A stretch of DNA of 27,712 nucleotides, from the NCBI GenBank assembly GCA_964587175.1, contig CAZPKK010000016.1, positions 1 through 27,712 of the forward strand, given 5' to 3'. The position numbers and the translations under genes are program-made. Positions 1 through 7,512 of the stretch are shown here, in pieces. Every line of letters starts with the position of its first letter. The stretch's first letter is position 1. The notes below the pieces were generated by a model. The model made no database searches, was not told where the DNA came from, and worked only from the letters and a program-made list of their open reading frames with translations. Source of the stretch: CALXVA01 sp964587175 (GTDB lineage: Bacteria > Bacillota > Clostridia > TANB77 > CAG-508).

Positions 1-1089
1 CTCTCCACGTCCACATACTTCAAAACTATCTGCTGAATCTGTTTCTTTTACACGTAAACTAACATTTTTTTCTAATTCCTTCATTAATCTGTCACGTATA
101 TGTCTTGATGTTACAAATTGCCCTTCTTTTCCTGCAAAAGGTCCATTATTTACACTAAATGTCATAGATACTGTTGGTTCATCAATATCTACAAATGGAA
201 TTTTCTCTGGATTATTTATATCACAAATTGTATCACCTATATTAATATCTGCAATACCTGATAAGCAAACTATATCTCCAGCTGATACCTCTTCTTTTTC
301 AACTCTTTTTAGTCCTTCATATGTAAATAGCTTTGCTATTTTTCCATTTTCGTTTTTGTCGTTTTTGCATATTGCAACACTCATACCAGAATTAATTGTT
401 CCTCTTTCAACTCTTCCTACTGAAATTCTACCTAAATAATCATCATAGTCTATGTTTGATACAAGCATTTGCATAGTTCCTTCAGTATCGCATTTTGGTG
501 GTTCAATTGTTGATATAATTGTATCAAATACGCATTTTACATTATCGCTTTCATCCTCTAAATGCATTTTAGCTATTCCGTTTTTTGCTGATGCATAAAT
601 CACAGGGAAATCTAATTGTTCATCATTTGCATTTAGTTCTATAAATAATTCTAATACTTTATCAACTACTTTTAGTGGATCAGCACCAGGTCTATCTATT
701 TTATTTATAATAACAATTGGCTTTAGATTAAGTGCCAAAGATTTTTTTAACACTTCTTTTGTTTGAGGCATTGGTCCTTCAAAAGCATCAACTAATAAAA
801 GAACTCCATCCACCATTTTTAAAACACGTTCAACCTCTCCTCCAAAATCAGCATGACCAGGAGTATCTACAATATTTATTTTTACACCATTATACATTAC
901 TGATGTGTTTTTAGATAATATTGTTATTCCTCTTTCTTTTTCCAAGTCGTTTGAATCCATTATTCTTTCATCTACTTGCTCATTTTCTCTAAAAACATGG
1001 CTTTGTTTTAACAAAGCATCTACTAAAGTTGTTTTTCCATGATCTACGTGTGCTATTATTGCTACATTTCTTAATTTTTCGTTTCTCAT
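1..1089 (-). CDS. typA: GTPase TypA/BipA, N-terminal part (runs off the left edge)
   Basis: Ribosome-associated translational GTPase of the EF-G superfamily, implicated in 50S assembly and stress or cold adaptation. The 363 codons present encode the complete G domain and part of the following domains. G1 is AHVDHGKTTL near residue 11, the switch region carries ERGITI, G3 is DTPGHADFGGEVERV, G4 is NKIDRPGA, and a beta-barrel domain follows. The wording DFGGEVERVL is typical of TypA rather than LepA or EF-G. The frame is still open at base 1 (last codon GAG), so the C-terminus is outside the window. The start is fixed by a GAGGTG site about nine bases upstream. The gene is separated from the cmk-plsC unit by about 200 bases. 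No in-frame CGG codon is present. Confidence 0.95.
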   Translation of the reverse strand, partial: MRNEKLRNVAIIAHVDHGKTTLVDALLKQSHVFRENEQVDERIMDSNDLEKERGITILSKNTSVMYNGVKINIVDTPGHADFGGEVERVLKMVDGVLLLVDAFEGPMPQTKEVLKKSLALNLKPIVIINKIDRPGADPLKVVDKVLELFIELNANDEQLDFPVIYASAKNGIAKMHLEDESDNVKCVFDTIISTIEPPKCDTEGTMQMLVSNIDYDDYLGRISVGRVERGTINSGMSVAICKNDKNENGKIAKLFTYEGLKRVEKEEVSAGDIVCLSGIADINIGDTICDINNPEKIPFVDIDEPTVSMTFSVNNGPFAGKEGQFVTSRHIRDRLMKELEKNVSLRVKETDSADSFEVCGRGE

Positions 1090-1293
1090 TTTTAATTACA
1101 CCTCTATTTTTTTTATATTCATTATGCAACATAATGACATACTAAAACTTGTCACCTCTGTTTCATTAATTCTAATGCTATTTTTTTTAATATTTTTTTC
1201 TTATACAAACAAGAAAATTAGAACTTCTATAAATTCTAATTTCCTTTTTATAGACTCTAATCTCTAATTTTCTATCCACTAGTATATTATACT
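1090..1293. other. intergenic region between typA and cmk-plsC
   Basis: About 200 bases of AT-rich DNA. It holds the cmk-plsC terminator hairpin (1215-1242) and presumably the typA promoter, for which I could not identify convincing -35 and -10 boxes. An ATTATGCAACATAAT palindrome lies near 1119-1134, close to typA, and could be a 5' UTR hairpin. No ORF worth calling is present. Confidence 0.5.
1215..1242 (-). terminator. candidate terminator downstream of cmk-plsC
   Basis: A 9-bp inverted repeat, AAATTAGAA (1215-1223) and TTCTAATTT (1234-1242), with a 10-base loop. On the minus strand it is followed by TTCTTGTTTG, an imperfect T tract. It lies about 50 bases past the cmk-plsC stop. The AT-rich stem makes it a weak intrinsic terminator. 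Confidence 0.5.
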
Positions 1294-2589
1294 CTAATCT
1301 TCCTTCTTTGTCAACATAACTATTTTATCCATAATTAACTTTGTTGCTTCATCTAATTTATCTTTTTGATTTTTATATTTGCTTAAATCTATTGGGTCTC
1401 CATAATTCACATACACTTTACTAAATGGTTTGAAAGTTCCATGAATACCTACTGGTATTACTTTTACATTAGCCTTAATTGCCATAAAAGCAGCTCCGTT
1501 TTTGGCTTTCATATTTTTTTCCAGCCCTTTACGTGTACCTTCTGGGAATATTCCTAAAAGCTCGCCTTTTTTCAGCACTTTTAAACATCTCTTCATAGCT
1601 TCTATATCTTGCATATCTCTTTTTATTGGGATTGCATCAAATAAATGACCAAGCCAGAACAATATTCTATGAGTAAATAAATCTTCTTTTGCTACAAAAT
1701 TTACTTTTCTTTTATTAAATAATACTATTGCAGCTGCATCTAAATAATTTATGTGATTACTGCATAAAATATATGCTCCTTCTTCTGGTACTTTGCCATT
1801 TATCCTAACCCTATACACTATTTTATATACTGCAGTTAATATTACTTTTACTATTTTTCTTTCAATTTTTTTCCATGTAGTTTCTTTACGTTCTTTATAT
1901 ATTTTAGTTTGCATTTTTATTTCAGATTGTTTTCTTTTTATTATGTTTCCTACTTCACGACTTACCTGCTTTATTCTCATATTAGTAGTATCGATAACTT
2001 CTGCATTATCAGCAAGTTTTAAAGCTCCTATTTCTTTTGCCTTATCATTTTCGTCTCTTTTTTTGATATTTTCTAGTATTTCAATATACGATATTGTTAT
2101 TCCCTTTTCTTTGTTTTGCTTAAATCTTCTTCTTGCTCTTTCTTCCAAATCCGCATCTAAATATATTTTCACATCTGCATTTGGAAATACATATGTACCA
2201 ATATCTCTTCCTTCCATGATAACATCTTTGCCTTCTGCCATCTTTCTCTGAAGATCTGCCATTTTAAATCTAACTTCTTTTACGCTTGAAACTTGAGATA
2301 CAAAATCAGAAACTTCTTTACTCCTTATTTTGTTAGTAACATCCTCTCCATTTAAGAAAACTAAATCTTTATCATTATCTTTTCTTAAATCTATATTAAT
2401 ATTCTCTAATATTTCTTTTATTTTATCCAATTCATCTAGTTTGACACTTCTATTTAGCATTTCTAATGTCACACATCTATACATGGCCCCCGTATCTATA
2501 TTTATTAGATTGAACCTTTTGGCTATAATTTTTGTTATTGTACCCTTGCCAGTCCCTGCTGGACCATCAATTGCTACTATAAATGACAT
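1294..2589 (-). CDS. cmk-plsC: bifunctional (d)CMP kinase / 1-acyl-glycerol-3-phosphate acyltransferase fusion
   Basis: A 431-residue two-domain protein. Residues 1-220 are cytidylate kinase, which phosphorylates CMP and dCMP: P-loop GPAGTGKGT at 9-17, DTGAMYR at 32-38, EGRDIGT at 126-132, and the lid RARRRF near 151. Residues about 240-431 are a PlsC/AGPAT acyltransferase that makes phosphatidic acid: HINYLD (HX4D catalytic motif) at 279-284, FPEGTRKG at 348-355, VIPVGI near 377. A basic linker joins the domains. I start at base 2589 (MSFIVAIDG) because GGAGGT lies seven bases upstream. The open frame extends nine codons further, but that ATGGAGGT is itself the ribosome binding site. The gene follows the P-loop/Asp23 gene with a 28-base gap, so the two are probably co-transcribed. 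A frameshift joining two genes is unlikely because the whole frame is uninterrupted. Confidence 0.93.
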   Translation of the reverse strand: MSFIVAIDGPAGTGKGTITKIIAKRFNLINIDTGAMYRCVTLEMLNRSVKLDELDKIKEILENINIDLRKDNDKDLVFLNGEDVTNKIRSKEVSDFVSQVSSVKEVRFKMADLQRKMAEGKDVIMEGRDIGTYVFPNADVKIYLDADLEERARRRFKQNKEKGITISYIEILENIKKRDENDKAKEIGALKLADNAEVIDTTNMRIKQVSREVGNIIKRKQSEIKMQTKIYKERKETTWKKIERKIVKVILTAVYKIVYRVRINGKVPEEGAYILCSNHINYLDAAAIVLFNKRKVNFVAKEDLFTHRILFWLGHLFDAIPIKRDMQDIEAMKRCLKVLKKGELLGIFPEGTRKGLEKNMKAKNGAAFMAIKANVKVIPVGIHGTFKPFSKVYVNYGDPIDLSKYKNQKDKLDEATKLIMDKIVMLTKKED

Positions 2590-2617
2590 TTTATTTTTTA
2601 CCTCCATATTACGCATA

Positions 2618-3457
2618 TTAATTCTCGCTTGGCATATGTATTCCCTTTGCCATTACTGAAACCGCTTGCACATTCATTGTTGTTAATCTTTCTATTTCTT
2701 TTTTTACTTTTTGTTTAAAATCCCTTAAAACATTTACTATATTATATCCAAATATAACATAGACTTCTACATATATGTTTGTAGCTCCAACTGTGTTTTC
2801 CACTCTAACTTTTGAAACTCTATGTATTCCTTCGGTTTTCTTAGCTATGTATTCTGTAATTTGCCTAAACACTGTATCCGAAATTGTAAATTTACCCAAA
2901 TAACTAAAGGTAGGTCTAATAATCGATTTCTCTGAAATGTATGGTTCTTCATTTTTTCTATACTTAAATATTTGAAGTGGATCTAAGATATATCCTGCAA
3001 AATCACGTTTTATTTCAAAAGTTGGCACAGGAATAACATGCTTTCCTTCTGTAGTCCTAATTCTTTTTGCTGTTTCCATTTCTGTTTCTGTTGCAACTTC
3101 ATTTATATATATTGTTTTCTCTGGTTTAGACAATCCCAAATTCTCTGCTATTTTTTCCACCATGTCATCAGACGTACCAAGTATTAATATAGCATCTGGT
3201 TTTATTTTCTTTAATGCTGCCCTCATTTCATCTCTTTCTTCTTTGTCAATGAAAATAGCCTTTTTTACAGTTTCAACTTTTGTAGGTGCTTTTTTTGCGG
3301 AATTTCCAGCAACTACATCATTATCATGCACTAAAAGACCATCATCAATAATATAATGGATATTATTTTCATTTGCTACTAATTGTGCTCTATAACTTTT
3401 ACCAGTTCCAGATGGTCCCACAAAAGCATATACTTTTGTTTTCTTTTCTAAATTCAT
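2618..3457 (-). CDS. P-loop ATP-binding protein with C-terminal Asp23/Gls24 domain
   Basis: A 279-residue protein of unassigned function. The N-terminal half begins with a Walker A loop, VGPSGTGKS (about residues 13-21), followed by a charged region and a PDAILILGTSDDM strand that resembles a Walker B/sensor segment. The last about 110 residues (from VFRQITEYIAKKTEGI to the end) match the Asp23/Gls24 (DUF322) alpha-beta fold, with the family's alternating hydrophobic strand IYVEVYVIFGYNI. Asp23 proteins are cell-envelope associated in Firmicutes, and here the domain sits on a soluble nucleotide-binding module. No signal peptide or membrane segment is visible. An AAGGAAGGG site precedes the ATG. 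It lies upstream of cmk-plsC in the same unit. A role linking nucleotide binding to envelope stress or lipid synthesis is inference only. Confidence 0.75.
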   Translation of the reverse strand: MNLEKKTKVYAFVGPSGTGKSYRAQLVANENNIHYIIDDGLLVHDNDVVAGNSAKKAPTKVETVKKAIFIDKEERDEMRAALKKIKPDAILILGTSDDMVEKIAENLGLSKPEKTIYINEVATETEMETAKRIRTTEGKHVIPVPTFEIKRDFAGYILDPLQIFKYRKNEEPYISEKSIIRPTFSYLGKFTISDTVFRQITEYIAKKTEGIHRVSKVRVENTVGATNIYVEVYVIFGYNIVNVLRDFKQKVKKEIERLTTMNVQAVSVMAKGIHMPSEN

Positions 3458-3490
3458 TTTTATTTCCCTTCCTTATTAATTACATACATG

Positions 3491-3519
3491 ATTATATCAT
3501 TTTATATTTCATCTAGCAA
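3491..3519 (-). promoter_or_regulatory. sigma-A type promoter for the P-loop/Asp23 - cmk-plsC unit
   Basis: Minus strand: TTGCTA (3514-3519), 17-base spacer, TATAAT (3491-3496) with a TGA extension just upstream. A transcript would start near 3484, about 25 bases before the ATG at 3457. Confidence 0.65.
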
Positions 3520-3522
3520 GAA

Positions 3523-3540
3523 AATACTGGAAAAAGTATT
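3523..3540 (-). terminator. weak hairpin after the GT39-like gene
   Basis: AATACT (3523-3528) pairs with AGTATT (3535-3540), followed on the minus strand by TTCTTG. It lies 15 bases past the stop at 3555 and abuts the next promoter. It is short and A/T-paired, so read-through into the next unit is plausible. Confidence 0.3.
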
Positions 3541-3554
3541 ACATTATTTACCAA

Positions 3555-5066
3555 CTACTCCCCTAATTCAACCAATGAAATTGTATAATTATATTCTTTA
3601 TATAAAGTATAAAATGCCTCTTTAGAAATTATATTTCCACCAAGTTCCTCTTCTAATGATTCTGCTATTGAATAGCTTGAACCATTTATTACCCAAAGTC
3701 TAACATTTTCTTCTTCTATTTCATCCAAACTGTGTATTATCGTCATATTTGGTCCATACGCACTTATTGCTTCATCTATATTCCAATATGCTCCATCCCA
3801 AAAATATTTATCTACATCTGGGAAATTTGCTGCTACTACAAAGCCGCTTCCCTCATTTCCAAAAATTATAATATCTCCTTCTTGTATATTTTCTTGCAAG
3901 TATTCAATTGGTTCACTATTGCTCTCATCATAATTTTGTTCTATTTGTGTTATATTTATATATGTTGCAATTATTATAGATAAAATACATACCACTGCAA
4001 TTATATATTTGTTTCCATATTTCCCTAATATAAAACTTATAAAGAATATGAAAAGTCCTGTAATACATAACATATATCTTGCATAAAGAATTGGACTCAT
4101 CATAATAAGAGACATTAAACAAACTCCAAGTAATGTTAATACATATATAATTATTGAATATTTAGCTGGTTTATTCTCTTCTTTATTTTTTCTATTTTTC
4201 ACAAATAAATAAATCACAAAACCACTTACAATAATTCCAAATATTCCAGCTACCCAGTTAGAAACATGCATTGAATCATCAAGATTTCCAGTAAATTGGA
4301 AGGTAAACATTTCTATTAATGTTCCCGGAAAAGTCATTGATATCCAAAAACCTGCTGATACTTGACTTATCTGTAATAATAAATACACTAGCCAAGGCAA
4401 ATATGCAATTATTTGTATAACTCCTACAATTATAAATATTTTTAAATTATAACAAAATTTTTTCTCTTTTACAGATTTTCTTATGAAATAAATTAGTAAT
4501 GCTAAATTTATCACACCTGCTGCTGCTAAAGCATAATAATGCGTGTATGCAGATGCTAAACTAAACACTCCAAATAAAATCCAATTCTTTATATTTTTCT
4601 TATCTGGATTTTTATATATTCTATATGAATAAATCGCCATAACTGTAACTAAAAGCATAGCTAAATCATACATTCTTATTTCTCCTGCATATGCCACAGT
4701 TATTGGCAAGAAAAAGACAAAGAAAGAAAATAAAATCCCTACCTTTTCCCCAAAATCTTTTCTAATATGTGTAAAGCCTAATATTCCTAAAATGGCTAAT
4801 GATAGTACTGAAAGTAATCTAAATAGCATTATTTGATTCCCAAAAATCATTCTTATTATATGCAATATCCAGTAATATAATATTGGATGAACATCATGTC
4901 CACCAATTGTCCAAATATCTGCAAAACTTCTATTTGATATTGCTACTGAATAAGATTCATCATACCATAGACTACTATGAAATATAGACAATGAAATAAA
5001 AATAATGCCTAATACAATTATAAATATATGTGCCAATGCTACCTTGTTTTTTAATAATTCTTTCAT
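3555..5066 (-). CDS. GT39/ArnT-like polytopic membrane glycosyltransferase
   Basis: A 503-residue integral membrane protein with about ten to twelve hydrophobic segments starting at residues 10-30. The first outer loop carries WYDES (34-38) followed by GGHDVHPILYYW (56-66). This matches the acidic pair and (D)xHPP-YY pattern of the PMT/ArnT/DUF2723 GT-C family, which uses polyprenyl-phosphate-linked sugars outside the membrane. The C-terminal 120 residues after the last membrane segment form a soluble domain. The acceptor cannot be told: protein, teichoic acid and lipid are all possible. The adjacent upstream GT2 enzyme suggests a joint role in surface glycan or glycolipid synthesis. It has its own candidate promoter. 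The ribosome binding site (AAGGAAC) is rather far from the ATG. Confidence 0.8.
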   Translation of the reverse strand: MKELLKNKVALAHIFIIVLGIIFISLSIFHSSLWYDESYSVAISNRSFADIWTIGGHDVHPILYYWILHIIRMIFGNQIMLFRLLSVLSLAILGILGFTHIRKDFGEKVGILFSFFVFFLPITVAYAGEIRMYDLAMLLVTVMAIYSYRIYKNPDKKNIKNWILFGVFSLASAYTHYYALAAAGVINLALLIYFIRKSVKEKKFCYNLKIFIIVGVIQIIAYLPWLVYLLLQISQVSAGFWISMTFPGTLIEMFTFQFTGNLDDSMHVSNWVAGIFGIIVSGFVIYLFVKNRKNKEENKPAKYSIIIYVLTLLGVCLMSLIMMSPILYARYMLCITGLFIFFISFILGKYGNKYIIAVVCILSIIIATYINITQIEQNYDESNSEPIEYLQENIQEGDIIIFGNEGSGFVVAANFPDVDKYFWDGAYWNIDEAISAYGPNMTIIHSLDEIEEENVRLWVINGSSYSIAESLEEELGGNIISKEAFYTLYKEYNYTISLVELGE

Positions 5067-5130
5067 TTTTTACTCTTGTTCCTTTCTCTTAAGTTAAAAA
5101 TATAATTAAGATTATTGTTAGTCGTATTAG

Positions 5131-5159
5131 ATTATATCATACATTTTATTAAATGTCTT
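5131..5159 (-). promoter_or_regulatory. candidate promoter for the GT39-like gene
   Basis: Minus strand: AAGACA (5154-5159), 17-base spacer, TATAAT (5131-5136). The -35 is imperfect. A start near 5124 would give a leader of about 57 bases. Confidence 0.5.
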
Positions 5160-5240
5160 CTTTTTTACAATAAGCAATTTAATAAAACCCAAGAATCAAA
5201 ACAAATTAAATATCACATTTTTAATACTCGTCTGCTTAAA

Positions 5241-5293
5241 ACTCAAAGTTTACCAACAGGCTGAGTAGTTACAGGATTAATCTTATAACTACT
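5241..5293. other. unexplained nested inverted repeats between the two glycosyltransferase genes
   Basis: The stretch 5067-5370 has no gene. Besides the promoter (5131-5159) and the GT2 terminator (5323-5366) it contains two overlapping inverted repeats: ACTCA (5241-5245) with TGAGT (5262-5266), and AGTAGTTA (5264-5271) with TAACTACT (5286-5293). The arms share bases 5264-5266, so only one hairpin can form at a time. No matching riboswitch was recognised and no T tract follows. Confidence 0.4.
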
Positions 5294-5322
5294 TCACTAT
5301 ATTTAAGTATTCTAGATTAGGC

Positions 5323-5366
5323 AAAAAAACTGGAAAACAGGTTCAAAAGCTGTCTTCCAGTTTTTT
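5323..5366 (-). terminator. strong intrinsic terminator after the GT2 gene
   Basis: AACTGGAAAACAG (around 5328-5340) pairs with CTGTCTTCCAGTT (5350-5362), flanked by A7 on the left and T6 on the right, so it can act on both strands. It begins five bases beyond the GT2 stop. Confidence 0.85.
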
Positions 5367-5370
5367 ATAT

Positions 5371-6600
5371 TTATGCAACATCTTTTATCTTTATATTTCT
5401 AACATGTTCTATCTTATCCCAACTTGTGTCACGTCTGAATAAACATTTAAAGTTTATTAATATCCATGAGCCCAAAAATATTGGGTAGCATAATAATCCT
5501 TTAATCATTGGCTTTATTGGCTTTTTGTCCAATATCATAATTAATAATGCCGTAAATATTGGTAAAAGAAATGTTGGTATCAAATATCTTAAGCAATTAA
5601 TTATTAAATCTAATGAAGTCATTCCATTAGCCGCATATATAACAAAATTTAATACCACTAATGTTAATGTTAGGACAAACATTGGAATACTCCCTAATAT
5701 ATATAATAGTCCATCGAAATTCATCATTGTTTTATGTGTTTTTACTGCTTCTGCAAGTGATTTTGTATATTCATTCATACATTGTATATGTCCCACTGTC
5801 CATCTTGTTCTTTGTTTCCAAGATTGCTTAAAACCAACTGGTTGCTCATCATAAACTATCGCATCAGTTGCCCATCCTAATCTTTTTCCTGTTATTATCC
5901 TTTTTAAAGAAAATTCTATATCTTCTGTTAATGTGTTTGTATTCCATCCTTCTGGTTTTATAACATCAAATTTAACCATAAAACCAGTACCATTTATTAA
6001 TGGAGATAGTCCCAAATTATATCTTGCCAAATGATAGAATCTATTCATTGTCCAATAAAATAGAGCATAACCTGCTGATACCCAACTATCTGTTGGATTT
6101 TTTATATCTCTATATCCTTGAACAACTTCTTCTCCTTGACAAAGCTTTTTATTCATTGCTTTTAAAAAGTTTTTATCAACAATATTATCAGCATCAAATA
6201 TACAAAAGGCATCATAATCAATATCTTCTGCAATTTTCTGATTTAAGAACCATTGCAAAGCATATCCCTTTGTTTTATGTTCTTCATCATATCTTTCCAG
6301 TACAATTGCACCAAGACTTCTTGCTATTGCTGCAGTTCTATCTGTGCAATTATCCGCAATAACATATATATCATAATAATCCTTTGGATAATCCTGATTA
6401 TTCAAACTTTCTATCAAAGCTTCTATTACATTTTCTTCATTATGTGCAGGCACTATTGCCATAAATTTATTAGTTTTCTCTTCTAATATAGGTTTATCTT
6501 TTAGTTTTACTAGTGAACATATACTTATAATTAATTGATATCCCCAAAATATTGTTAATAGCCATACAAGTGCTTGCTGAATCATAAACAAATAATCCAT
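5371..6600 (-). CDS. processive-type family 2 glycosyltransferase, membrane-anchored
   Basis: A 409-residue inverting glycosyltransferase with a GT-A fold. One N-terminal membrane segment (residues 5-30) is followed by the cytoplasmic catalytic domain: PAHNEE near 51, the metal/UDP-binding DAD at 136-138, the catalytic-base TED at 225-227, and QRTRW (QxxRW) at 263-267. Three C-terminal membrane helices follow. This set is shared by cellulose, chitin, hyaluronan and poly-GlcNAc synthases and by some glycolipid transferases, so the product is not predictable. I start at 6600 (MDYLFMIQQ) because AGGAG lies seven bases upstream. The open frame extends 14 codons further without its own ribosome binding site. 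A good promoter and a strong terminator make it a monocistronic unit. Confidence 0.88.
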   Translation of the reverse strand: MDYLFMIQQALVWLLTIFWGYQLIISICSLVKLKDKPILEEKTNKFMAIVPAHNEENVIEALIESLNNQDYPKDYYDIYVIADNCTDRTAAIARSLGAIVLERYDEEHKTKGYALQWFLNQKIAEDIDYDAFCIFDADNIVDKNFLKAMNKKLCQGEEVVQGYRDIKNPTDSWVSAGYALFYWTMNRFYHLARYNLGLSPLINGTGFMVKFDVIKPEGWNTNTLTEDIEFSLKRIITGKRLGWATDAIVYDEQPVGFKQSWKQRTRWTVGHIQCMNEYTKSLAEAVKTHKTMMNFDGLLYILGSIPMFVLTLTLVVLNFVIYAANGMTSLDLIINCLRYLIPTFLLPIFTALLIMILDKKPIKPMIKGLLCYPIFLGSWILINFKCLFRRDTSWDKIEHVRNIKIKDVA

Positions 6601-6693
6601 TTTTTTCTCCTTTTTATATCTATATACTTTTATATTATGCACTTAATCTATGTTTGTATTACTTTTTTTGAATGTAAAGTTCACACATTATAT

Positions 6694-6722
6694 ATTATAC
6701 TATTATATTACAATTTTTGCAA
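6694..6722 (-). promoter_or_regulatory. sigma-A type promoter for the GT2 gene
   Basis: Minus strand: TTGCAA (6717-6722), 17-base spacer, TATAAT (6694-6699). A start near 6687 would give a leader of about 87 bases. Confidence 0.7.
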
Positions 6723-6787
6723 CTATTTTCTAAAAATTCCATTTATAAAATTCCATTTATAGCAAGAGAAAAATAAAAAAAAGTGGA

Positions 6788-6817
6788 GGACCACCAACGC
6801 GAGGCTGGTGGTCTCCG
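6788..6817 (-). terminator. GC-rich intrinsic terminator of the orphan gene
   Basis: On the minus strand GGAGACCACCAGCC pairs with GGTGGTCCTCC around a short loop containing CGCG. It is followed directly by ACTTTTTTTTATTTTT (down to about 6772). It begins 13 bases after the stop at 6830. Its GC-rich stem is unlike the AT-rich terminators elsewhere in the window. Confidence 0.88.
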
Positions 6818-6829
6818 GTCGTCTGCTTC

Positions 6830-7234
6830 TTATCTGAGGCAACGCTTGCAGGCCATGATATCAAGCCCGTAGCCCCTCTTAACGATGACTATGGTGTACC
6901 GGTCATCCTGGAACTTGAACCCCTCGGTCGGCATCTTGAAGGGATTCACGTAATCCCTAACGAGCAAGATTCTGTCTAGATCCGGGTCCGGATCCAGTAC
7001 AGCGATGCAGGTGGCCACCTCAATCCCAAAAGTATCGGTGGCCTCCAAAAGAGCCCTTACGATGTAGCCACCATCATATGGGGCTACCATTCCGGAGTCG
7101 TAGATCATGGACGCCGTTCTTGCGCCCAAGATCTTTAGAGTCCTGAGTGCTAATGCAGGAGCTGGAAGCTCCTGCATGCGACGCCTTATAAAGGCGTCCT
7201 CTGGGGAATATCCCAGATGATCATATCTCGCCAT
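6830..7234 (-). CDS. GC-rich orphan protein of unknown function, probably horizontally acquired
   Basis: A 134-residue soluble protein (starts MARYDHLGYSPEDAF) that I do not recognise. The middle is helical and Ala/Leu-rich, an acidic DPDPDLD sits near residue 87, and the C-terminus contains two Cys (MACKRC). There is no signal peptide or membrane segment. The start at 7234 is set by AAGGAGGT ten bases upstream. The open frame runs 72 codons further, but that extension crosses the promoter and lacks GC-rich coding character. Blocks 6841-6900 and 6901-6960 are each 31/60 G+C, against 15/60 for a sample of priA (9241-9300). Codons such as GTC, GCC and CTC are frequent. Codon 112 is CGG (6899-6901), the only in-frame CGG in the window that appears to be read as Arg. 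If CGG caused a +1 shift here, TAG would follow three codons later. It has its own promoter and terminator, so it is a self-contained cassette. Confidence 0.75.
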   Translation of the reverse strand: MARYDHLGYSPEDAFIRRRMQELPAPALALRTLKILGARTASMIYDSGMVAPYDGGYIVRALLEATDTFGIEVATCIAVLDPDPDLDRILLVRDYVNPFKMPTEGFKFQDDRYTIVIVKRGYGLDIMACKRCLR

Positions 7235-7282
7235 TTTGAAACTAACCTCCTTACTATATTGGTCGTGGCGAGTAGGAACCTC

Positions 7283-7296
7283 CCAAAATGGGATCA
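7283..7296 (-). promoter_or_regulatory. 5'-end hairpin in the orphan gene leader
   Basis: GATCCCATTTTGGGAGG on the minus strand contains the short palindrome TCCCA-TTT-TGGGA, right at the predicted transcript start (about 7296). It could stabilise the mRNA or be an operator. Confidence 0.4.
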
Positions 7297-7301
7297 AATA
7301 T

Positions 7302-7330
7302 ACTATACCATATTTCACATAAAACATCAA
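7302..7330 (-). promoter_or_regulatory. sigma-A type promoter of the GC-rich orphan gene
   Basis: Minus strand: TTGATG (7325-7330), 17-base spacer ending in TGG, TATAGT (7302-7307). The boxes lie in AT-rich DNA just outside the GC-rich block, so the cassette may be using a host-adapted promoter. Confidence 0.7.
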
Positions 7331-7383
7331 GTTATGGTAACAGCAAATATATTTAAAAAAATTCCATTTTTTGGTGAGAATTA

Positions 7384-7440
7384 GGGACAAGCGTATTGGT
7401 AGAAAAAAATATAAATTTTGGACAGGCATTAATAGATTTT
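7384..7440. repeat. GGACAGGC-type dispersed repeat, two decayed tandem units
   Basis: GGACAGGCATTAATAGATTT starts at 7420 and matches the copy at 18554-18574 at 18 of 21 positions. A more diverged unit (GGGACAAGCGTATTGGTAGA) starts at 7384. The element lies between fmt and the GC-rich cassette. No ORF is associated. Confidence 0.5.
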
Positions 7441-7444
7441 TTCG

Positions 7445-7509
7445 ATACACACATTAACGTGTATTCCCAATTTGGAAAAAGTGGAGAAACACACTTGTAC
7501 CCAAATTGG
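7445..7509. repeat. two tandem hairpins downstream of fmt
   Basis: Hairpin 1 is ATACAC (7445-7450) with GTGTAT (7459-7464). Hairpin 2 is CCAATTTGG (7467-7475) with CCAAATTGG (7501-7509), and an inner AAGTG (7479-7483) pairs with CACTT (7492-7496). Hairpin 2 starts only four bases after the fmt stop. Neither is followed by a T tract on the minus strand, so they look more like a palindromic repetitive element or mRNA 3'-end protector than a standard terminator. Confidence 0.55.
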
Positions 7510-7512
7510 TTT

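Noticed and set aside
1793..2251. 152-residue plus-strand open frame
   Set aside because: Shadow of cmk-plsC on the opposite strand, without a ribosome site or recognisable content.
7235..7450. 72-codon N-terminal extension of the GC-rich orphan gene
   Set aside because: It crosses the promoter and leader, has AT-rich non-coding character, and the GGAGG site lies directly before the inner ATG.
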